A stretch of DNA of 10,857 nt. It comes from Clostridia bacterium. Its GTDB lineage: Bacteria; Bacillota_A; Clostridia; Oscillospirales; CAG-382. This document shows, one piece after another, positions 6,855-10,857 of this stretch; position 1 is the first letter of the stretch; the number at the start of each line of letters is the position of its first letter. Under the pieces are notes generated by a model. That model was not told where the DNA came from. It worked only from the letters and a program-made list of their open reading frames with translations, and ran no database searches. The position numbers and the translations under genes are program-made. Where the stretch lies: the NCBI GenBank assembly GCA_017615235.1, contig JAGAAM010000060.1:1-10857 (forward strand), read 5' to 3'.

Positions 6855-8885
6855 ATGGCAAAATTCACTTCAGCAAATATCAGGAACCTGTGCTTCCTCG
6901 GTCACAGCGGCGACGGCAAGACTTCTCTTGCCGAGGCTATGCTTTATCTCGCAAAGGCTACGGACAGGCTCGGTAAAGTTACCGACGGCAACACCGCAAA
7001 CGATTTCGATCCCGAGGAGATCAAACGCGGGTATTCCATATATACCGCACTCGACAACTTTGAATGGAACGGCAAAAAGCTGAACATCCTCGATACTCCG
7101 GGTATGTTCGATTTCGCCGGCGAGGCTAAAGAGGCCGTCGCCGTCGCCGCCAGCGCAGTCATCGTAGTCGACTGCAAGACCGGCTGCAAAGTCGGCACGG
7201 AGCACGCCTGGGATTACGCGTCGAACAAGCCGAAGGCTTTCTTCGTCAACAAGATCGACGAGGAAAACTCCGATTTTGAAAAGGTCTATAACGGCCTGCG
7301 CGACGATTTCGGCTCCGAGGTCTGCCCGGTCCTCGTTCCTTTCAACGAAGGCACCGCAAATCTTGGCTTCTACGACCTGATCGCCGAGGAAGCTTTCACC
7401 TGCGACAAGAACGGCAACCGCGTCGCCGCCGAACTCCCTGCGTCCTACGGCGATAAAGTCGCCGCTTATAAAGCCGCCCTCGAAGAAGCTCTCGCCGCCA
7501 CCAGCGACGAACTTATGGAAAAATTCATCATGGAAGAACCGCTCACTCACGACGAGAAGCACGACGCGCTCAACGCAGGCCTCATCAGCGGTTCGATAGC
7601 TCCCGTGTTCTGCGGCTCCGCGGTCACCTTCGCCGGCATCAGGTTCTTCCTCGATACCGTCGCCGCCGCTTTCGTCTCGCCGCTCGACGCGATGAAAGAC
7701 GCCGACGAGAACGGCGAACCCGCGCTCTTCGTGTTCAAGACCCTTTCCGATAACTTCGGCAAGAAGGTATACTTCAAGGTCATGAACGGCACCCTCAAAA
7801 AGGATACCGTCCTCACCAACATCGTCACCGGTCAGCAGGAAAAATTCGCGCGTCTCTGCACCGCGGTCGGCAAGAAAGAGATCGAAGTCGACGAACTCGC
7901 CACCGGCGATATCGGCTATACCGTGAAACTCGTCAACACCAATATCAACGATACTCTCACCGGCGGATCCCGCAAGGAACGCTATCCCGTGATCGAGTTC
8001 CCGAAACCCTACTACACCAGGGCTATAAAACTCCTCTCCAAGAACGACGAAGACAAGATCTCCTCCGGCATTGCGAAACTGCTTGACGAAGATCCCACCC
8101 TCCGTTACGAGAACAATCCCGAGACCAAGCAGATGACCGTCTCCGGATTGGGCGACATCCACCTCGACGTTATGTGCGCCAAACTCAAGACCCGCTACGG
8201 CACCGCGATCGACCTCGTCGAACCGAAGATCGCCTACCGCGAAACGATCAAGAGACAGGTCCAGGTCGAAGGCAAACACAAGAAGCAGTCCGGCGGTTCC
8301 GGCCAGTACGGCCACGTAAAGATCACCTTCGCTCCCGGCGAAGACGAAGGACTCACATTCACTCAGAGCGTCGTCGGCGGCAACGTCCCGAAGAACTATT
8401 ATCCCGCAGTTGAAAAGGGACTCCTCGAAGCTATGCAGAAGGGCGTTCTCGCCGGATTCCCGGTCGTCAACCTCGCCGCGGACCTCTTCGACGGTTCCTA
8501 TCACCCCGTCGACTCCAACGAGATCTCCTTCAAACTCGCAGCCAAGCTCGCGTACAAAGAGGGCCTCCCGAAAGCCGGCCCGGTCATCCTTGAACCCGTC
8601 GGATACCTCAAATGCACCATCCCGACTTCCTTCTCCGGCGATATTATGGGCGACGTCAGCAAACGCCGCGGCAGGATAATGGGTATGAGCGAAAGCTCCC
8701 GCAAGGGCTACACCGTTATCGAAGCGGAAGTTCCCTCCGCCGAGATGACCCAGTACGCCATCCAGCTCCGCGCAATGACTCAGGGACGCGGCAGCTACAC
8801 CTTCGATTTCGTCCGTTACGAGGAAGCTCCTTCCGAAGTCGCCGCCAAGGTCATCGCCGAGGCGAAGAACGACGAAGAGGAATAA
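6855..8885 (+). CDS. Elongation factor G-like translational GTPase (EF-G paralogue)
   Basis: A 676-residue five-domain GTPase of the EF-G family, expected to act on the ribosome (translocation, recycling or a specialised role). G1 is G16-H-S-G-D-G-K-T23, G3 is D80-T-P-G83, G4 is N132-K-I-D135, and the G5-like segment is CGSAVTF. Domain IV/V is well conserved: KKQSGGSGQYGHVKITF, then PAVEKGLLEAM, GSYHPVDSNEISFKLA, and the domain V core DVSKRRGRIMGM and QLRAMTQGRGSYTFDF. Two departures from canonical EF-G stand out. The histidine after DTPG (DTPGH, important for GTP hydrolysis) is Met84, and switch I reads R58-G-Y-S-I62 instead of RGITI. The P-loop GHSGDGKTS also differs from the AHIDAGKTT of the main fusA product. 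This suggests the EF-G2-like side branch, and a canonical fusA probably exists elsewhere, although pipelines would likely label this one fusA. GGAGGA at 6841-6846 fixes the start. C-ending codons dominate, suggesting high expression. Confidence 0.92.
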   Translation: MAKFTSANIRNLCFLGHSGDGKTSLAEAMLYLAKATDRLGKVTDGNTANDFDPEEIKRGYSIYTALDNFEWNGKKLNILDTPGMFDFAGEAKEAVAVAASAVIVVDCKTGCKVGTEHAWDYASNKPKAFFVNKIDEENSDFEKVYNGLRDDFGSEVCPVLVPFNEGTANLGFYDLIAEEAFTCDKNGNRVAAELPASYGDKVAAYKAALEEALAATSDELMEKFIMEEPLTHDEKHDALNAGLISGSIAPVFCGSAVTFAGIRFFLDTVAAAFVSPLDAMKDADENGEPALFVFKTLSDNFGKKVYFKVMNGTLKKDTVLTNIVTGQQEKFARLCTAVGKKEIEVDELATGDIGYTVKLVNTNINDTLTGGSRKERYPVIEFPKPYYTRAIKLLSKNDEDKISSGIAKLLDEDPTLRYENNPETKQMTVSGLGDIHLDVMCAKLKTRYGTAIDLVEPKIAYRETIKRQVQVEGKHKKQSGGSGQYGHVKITFAPGEDEGLTFTQSVVGGNVPKNYYPAVEKGLLEAMQKGVLAGFPVVNLAADLFDGSYHPVDSNEISFKLAAKLAYKEGLPKAGPVILEPVGYLKCTIPTSFSGDIMGDVSKRRGRIMGMSESSRKGYTVIEAEVPSAEMTQYAIQLRAMTQGRGSYTFDFVRYEEAPSEVAAKVIAEAKNDEEE

Positions 8886-8912
8886 TACTTAAGATCTCCT
8901 ATCAATCATTTG

Positions 8913-8927
8913 GGGGTTCTGAACCCC
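8913..8927 (+). other. Small GC-rich hairpin between the EF-G-like and lipoprotein genes
   Basis: GGGGTT (8913-8918) and AACCCC (8922-8927) form a perfect 6-bp stem with a CTG loop, 27 nt after the EF-G-like stop. No T-tract follows, so it is not an intrinsic terminator. It lies 8 nt before the ribosome site of the next gene (GAGG, 8936-8939). It could be an RNA-processing or stability element that sets different expression of the two genes, which seem to share a transcript. Confidence 0.45.
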
Positions 8928-8947
8928 GGATAAGCGAGGCATCGACA

Positions 8948-10402
8948 ATGAACAAAAAGTACAGCACAGCGCGCGGCATCGCGGCATTGTTGTTGGTTAT
9001 GCTGCTCGGCGTGACGGTTATGACCTCCTGCGTCAGCCTTTCGGGTTTCGAAGATCTCGAACCGCGTGATTTCGATCTCAGCGACGAATCAGAGGAAAGC
9101 CGGGAAGAATCCGACGAAATCCCGACTCCGGACGGATATACCGCCGCACCGACCGTAATCGACATTATTAATATCTCTCCCTACAGCATCGCCGTTTTCG
9201 GCAGCTGCGAAGAGGGCGCGACCGTCAGGATCAAAGGCGCCGCCGAGGATGTCGAGACTACTGCAAACGGCACTTACTACATAATCAATGCCGAACTCAG
9301 CCGCAGCAAAATGCTTTTGAAGATCACGGCTCAGGCCGAGGGCAAGGAAGAAAGTCTTGAACGCGAATTCGTCGCCAACTACGACGCGACCGCCGACACC
9401 AGACTTGACGGCAACAGCGTTTCGGTCGGCGTGGGATCGAGGCTTTATTTCGACAAAGCGGTCGATTGCCTCTCCGGCAAGAACCTCTTCTCCTCCTCCG
9501 ATCTGTCGAAGATCAGGAACTATATCACGGATACCATCGCGGCGTATTATTACGATCGCGCCGCAGGTCAGAAAGCGGAACTTATCGTCTGCCTTATCCC
9601 GAATAAGGAGACAGTATATCCCGAACTGATCCCGGAAGGCGTCTATGAACCCTCATCCACCACGATATATGACCAGATCGCCGAAACTCTCGGAAATACG
9701 CGAGCCACCGTCGTCGATATGCGCGATACGTTCATGGCGCTCCGCGACGACGAGTCGGTCGCCGCTTACGGCGGACTTTACCGCGTTACCGACAGTTCGA
9801 TGACCGATTACGCCGCATATCTCACCTATAAAGCGATCGTCGACGTCATCTCCGCCCGGTTCCCTGACGCCGCAGCACACGATATCAGCGAGTTCAGGGC
9901 CGAAACGGTTACCGCTCTCGGCGGAAACCTCGTCAACTACCGCGGGTTCGATAAAGAGCTCATCACCGAAGAGATCGTGCGTCTTATCCCGCAGTTCTCG
10001 CTAAGATACGGTGAAAACATCACCGGTTCTTCCGTGATCGCCGACCTCCGCAAATACGTCGATAAAGACGTCAACGATTACAACTACTTCACCACGCAGA
10101 AGTCCGACGACGGCGTGAGCGGCATCGCAGAACGCTGGCTCATCGACACCAAGCGCAACAATGACGAAGTCCTTCTTCCCAGCGCTCTGATCTATCGCGA
10201 TTACGCTTCGCTTTCGTTTATCGATATCCTTGCCGAGCGTTTTGAAAAAGTGCTTCTCGTCAAGAGCGGCGAATTCAACGTCAACCTCTCCAACGCGATG
10301 CAGTACAAGAAGAGCGATGACGACAACGTAGTCGACTACGTTATCATGATAATCTCCGAGGACAGCATGGATACCGCGTTCTCGCTCACACTTTCCAACT
10401 GA
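8948..10402 (+). CDS. Lipoprotein with Ig-like domain and catalytically degenerate AlgX/AlgJ (DHHW-family) SGNH-like domain
   Basis: A 484-residue exported protein. The N-terminus has basic residues, a hydrophobic core (11-24) and M-T-S-C28, an acceptable lipobox, so it is probably anchored to the outer membrane face by Cys28. An acidic linker (about 39-58, SDESEESREESDE) leads to a bacterial Ig-like beta-sandwich (about 64-146; VFGSCEEGATVRIKG, NGTYY). Residues ~160-478 follow the AlgX/AlgJ/DHHW pattern: LIPNKETVYPELIP (216-229), LYRVTDSSMTDYAAYLTYKAI (278-297, quoted in part), then YRDYASLSFIDILAERF (416-432) and FEKVLLV. In active relatives these are TD-H-H/W-T and (R/K)-D-S-(F/Y): Asp282 is kept, but the His is Ser284 and the Ser nucleophile is Tyr419. 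Esterase or O-acetyltransferase chemistry is therefore unlikely; a wall- or glycan-binding role is my inference. The ATG at 8948 is chosen over upstream in-frame starts because those lie inside the EF-G-like gene and would bury the signal peptide; GAGG at 8936-8939 supports it. Confidence 0.82.
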   Translation: MNKKYSTARGIAALLLVMLLGVTVMTSCVSLSGFEDLEPRDFDLSDESEESREESDEIPTPDGYTAAPTVIDIINISPYSIAVFGSCEEGATVRIKGAAEDVETTANGTYYIINAELSRSKMLLKITAQAEGKEESLEREFVANYDATADTRLDGNSVSVGVGSRLYFDKAVDCLSGKNLFSSSDLSKIRNYITDTIAAYYYDRAAGQKAELIVCLIPNKETVYPELIPEGVYEPSSTTIYDQIAETLGNTRATVVDMRDTFMALRDDESVAAYGGLYRVTDSSMTDYAAYLTYKAIVDVISARFPDAAAHDISEFRAETVTALGGNLVNYRGFDKELITEEIVRLIPQFSLRYGENITGSSVIADLRKYVDKDVNDYNYFTTQKSDDGVSGIAERWLIDTKRNNDEVLLPSALIYRDYASLSFIDILAERFEKVLLVKSGEFNVNLSNAMQYKKSDDDNVVDYVIMIISEDSMDTAFSLTLSN

Positions 10403-10500
10403 TAACACAACAAAAAAGGAACGGCTCTCTGCCCGACCGTGATAAGGCAGTAATTTGAAAACATGAAAAAACAACTGAATTAGCGCGGTAAAGGCAAGAA

Positions 10501-10538
10501 AATACCGAGATTACAGTAATGTAGTCCCGGTATTATTC
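10501..10538 (+). terminator. Long hairpin, probable terminator after the lipoprotein gene
   Basis: AATACCG (10501-10507) pairs with CGGTATT (10528-10534). After an A/C mismatch GATTAC (10509-10514) pairs with GTAGTC (10521-10526) with one wobble, closing the loop AGTAAT. The following ATTCTATTTCC is only a weak T-tract. It lies 98 nt after the lipoprotein stop and before the next promoter-like sequence, a sensible place for a terminator, perhaps acting in both directions. The 10403-10500 stretch before it holds no gene I can support. Confidence 0.55.
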
Positions 10539-10550
10539 TATTTCCGCACA

Positions 10551-10580
10551 TTCGTATTATCCGCCGCTTTACGCTACAAT
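10551..10580 (+). promoter_or_regulatory. Possible weak promoter of the small gene at 10606
   Basis: TACAAT (10575-10580) is a good -10 box. The best partner is TTCGTA (10551-10556) with an 18-bp spacer, matching only three of six -35 positions. Transcription would start near 10587, just before AAAGGAGG (10588-10595), leaving a very short leader. The weak -35 could mean activator dependence or simply a wrong call. Confidence 0.4.
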
Positions 10581-10605
10581 ACGGGTGAAAGGAGGCGGAG
10601 ACGCT

Positions 10606-10800
10606 ATGAAATACATAAAACAGCCGAAAAGGCACATCGTTTTGGACGATTTTGAATGGAGAGCGCTTGTCAAGGGTATCAACGAATATCGAAAACAGGT
10701 GATCGACGAAGACGGGTGCGTTGAGGTCGTCAATGAACTTCTGGTCAAGATCATTGATGCACCGACAACAAGAATCAAGATTATGGAGGTATCAAAATGA
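10606..10800 (+). CDS. Small conserved-looking hypothetical protein, possibly of mobile-element origin
   Basis: A 64-residue soluble protein without signal peptide or membrane segment. I do not recognise a named domain. It reads as a basic N-terminus (KQPKRH, residues 6-10), then two helices with the pattern FEWRALVKGINEYRKQVI (16-33) and VEVVNELLVKIIDAP (39-53), then a basic end. Small proteins with this alternation (W-x2-L-x3-L-N-x2-R followed by V-[ND]-E-[LV]-L-x-K) are, to my memory, common beside recombinase or TnpV-like genes in Clostridia; that is recollection, not a search. An in-frame GTG at 10585 precedes the Shine-Dalgarno AAAGGAGG (10588-10595), so the ATG at 10606 is the start. 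The stop overlaps the next start (ATGA, 10797-10800), implying translational coupling. Codons are more AT-rich than in the genes to the left. Confidence 0.72.
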   Translation: MKYIKQPKRHIVLDDFEWRALVKGINEYRKQVIDEDGCVEVVNELLVKIIDAPTTRIKIMEVSK

Positions 10801-10857
10801 AAGGTGATTTTATCAGTAAAGTCGGAGTTTATGGTCAGATGCACTATCACTATCTGA
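10797..10857 (+). CDS. Start of a coupled downstream gene, possibly TnpV-like (3' partial)
   Basis: An ATG at 10797 lies in an ATGA overlap with the preceding stop, with a perfect GGAGGT (10785-10790) 6 nt upstream, so this is very likely a real gene start. Only 20 residues are visible before the window ends. The segment VGVYGQMHYHYL resembles the early part of TnpV proteins of Tn4451-type mobilisable elements (a G-x-[YW]-G-x-x-[HR]-x-x-Y-L pattern). With so few residues this is a suggestion only. Confidence 0.6.
   Translation, partial: MKGDFISKVGVYGQMHYHYL

Noticed and set aside
6870..8504. A 544-codon open frame on the minus strand opposite the EF-G-like gene
   Set aside because: Mirror of a highly biased, clearly homologous EF-G coding sequence; no ribosome site or domain of its own.
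8612..8947. An upstream in-frame extension of the lipoprotein gene starting inside the EF-G-like gene
   Set aside because: The extension is Arg/His/Pro-rich out-of-frame EF-G sequence. The signal peptide with lipobox and the ribosome site place the start at 8948.
10463..10483. A tiny frame encoding MKKQLN as a possible leader peptide
   Set aside because: Six codons, no clear ribosome site and no attenuator logic tied to a downstream gene.
10585..10605. GTG start at 10585 for the small right-hand gene
   Set aside because: The Shine-Dalgarno AAAGGAGG lies downstream of this GTG, inside the supposed coding region, so the ATG at 10606 is the start.
1..10857. CRISPR array, tRNA, rRNA or riboswitch
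   Set aside because: No regularly spaced repeats, no cloverleaf or rRNA-like sequence, and all intergenic gaps are about 200 bases or less with no recognisable riboswitch aptamer.

Overview
The window looks like chromosomal DNA of an anaerobic Gram-positive bacterium of the class Clostridia, probably a gut Oscillospirales/Ruminococcaceae-like lineage. The signs are consensus sigma-A promoters (TTGACA-17-TATAAT), strong GGAGG ribosome binding sites, moderately GC-rich codons, a DacF-type carboxypeptidase, a PlsC/zinc-ribbon acyltransferase, a DHHW/AlgX-like lipoprotein, and possibly a TnpV-like mobile gene at the right edge. The lineage is inferred from protein style only; there is no rRNA here. 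All genes lie on the + strand.

Layout. (1) 3-1169: 5'-truncated D-Ala-D-Ala carboxypeptidase, closed by an intrinsic terminator. (2) A consensus promoter at 1237-1265 drives a two-gene unit: a PlsC-type acyltransferase with a zinc ribbon (1296-2552), overlapping by 8 nt tcdA (2545-3267). (3) A second consensus promoter with an extended -10 (3290-3318) drives rlmB (3351-4169), coupled by a TAATG overlap to an 852-residue membrane protein (4169-6727). (4) A third promoter (6783-6811) drives an EF-G-like GTPase (6855-8885), followed after 62 nt by a lipoprotein gene (8948-10402). (5) After a long hairpin (10501-10534) the base composition becomes more AT-rich, and a small gene (10606-10800) overlaps by ATGA the start of a gene that runs off the window (10797 onward).

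The most notable content is two proteins that keep the architecture of an enzyme family but have lost its catalytic residues. The 852-residue protein has the 4+2+2 membrane topology and cytoplasmic-loop order of P1B-type heavy-metal ATPases. It lacks the DKTGT phosphorylation motif, TGES, the CPC metal site and GDGxND, and carries a ~300-residue charged N-terminal extension. The lipoprotein aligns with the AlgX/AlgJ/DHHW SGNH-hydrolase-like family, but the Ser nucleophile and His of the triad are replaced. Both reading frames are intact with normal translation signals, so they look like maintained pseudoenzymes rather than pseudogenes.

The EF-G-like GTPase between them is also atypical: the switch II DTPGH histidine is methionine. 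The remaining genes are housekeeping: wall trimming, phospholipid synthesis, tRNA t6A modification and 23S rRNA 2'-O-methylation. No rRNA, tRNA, CRISPR array or complete insertion sequence is visible.
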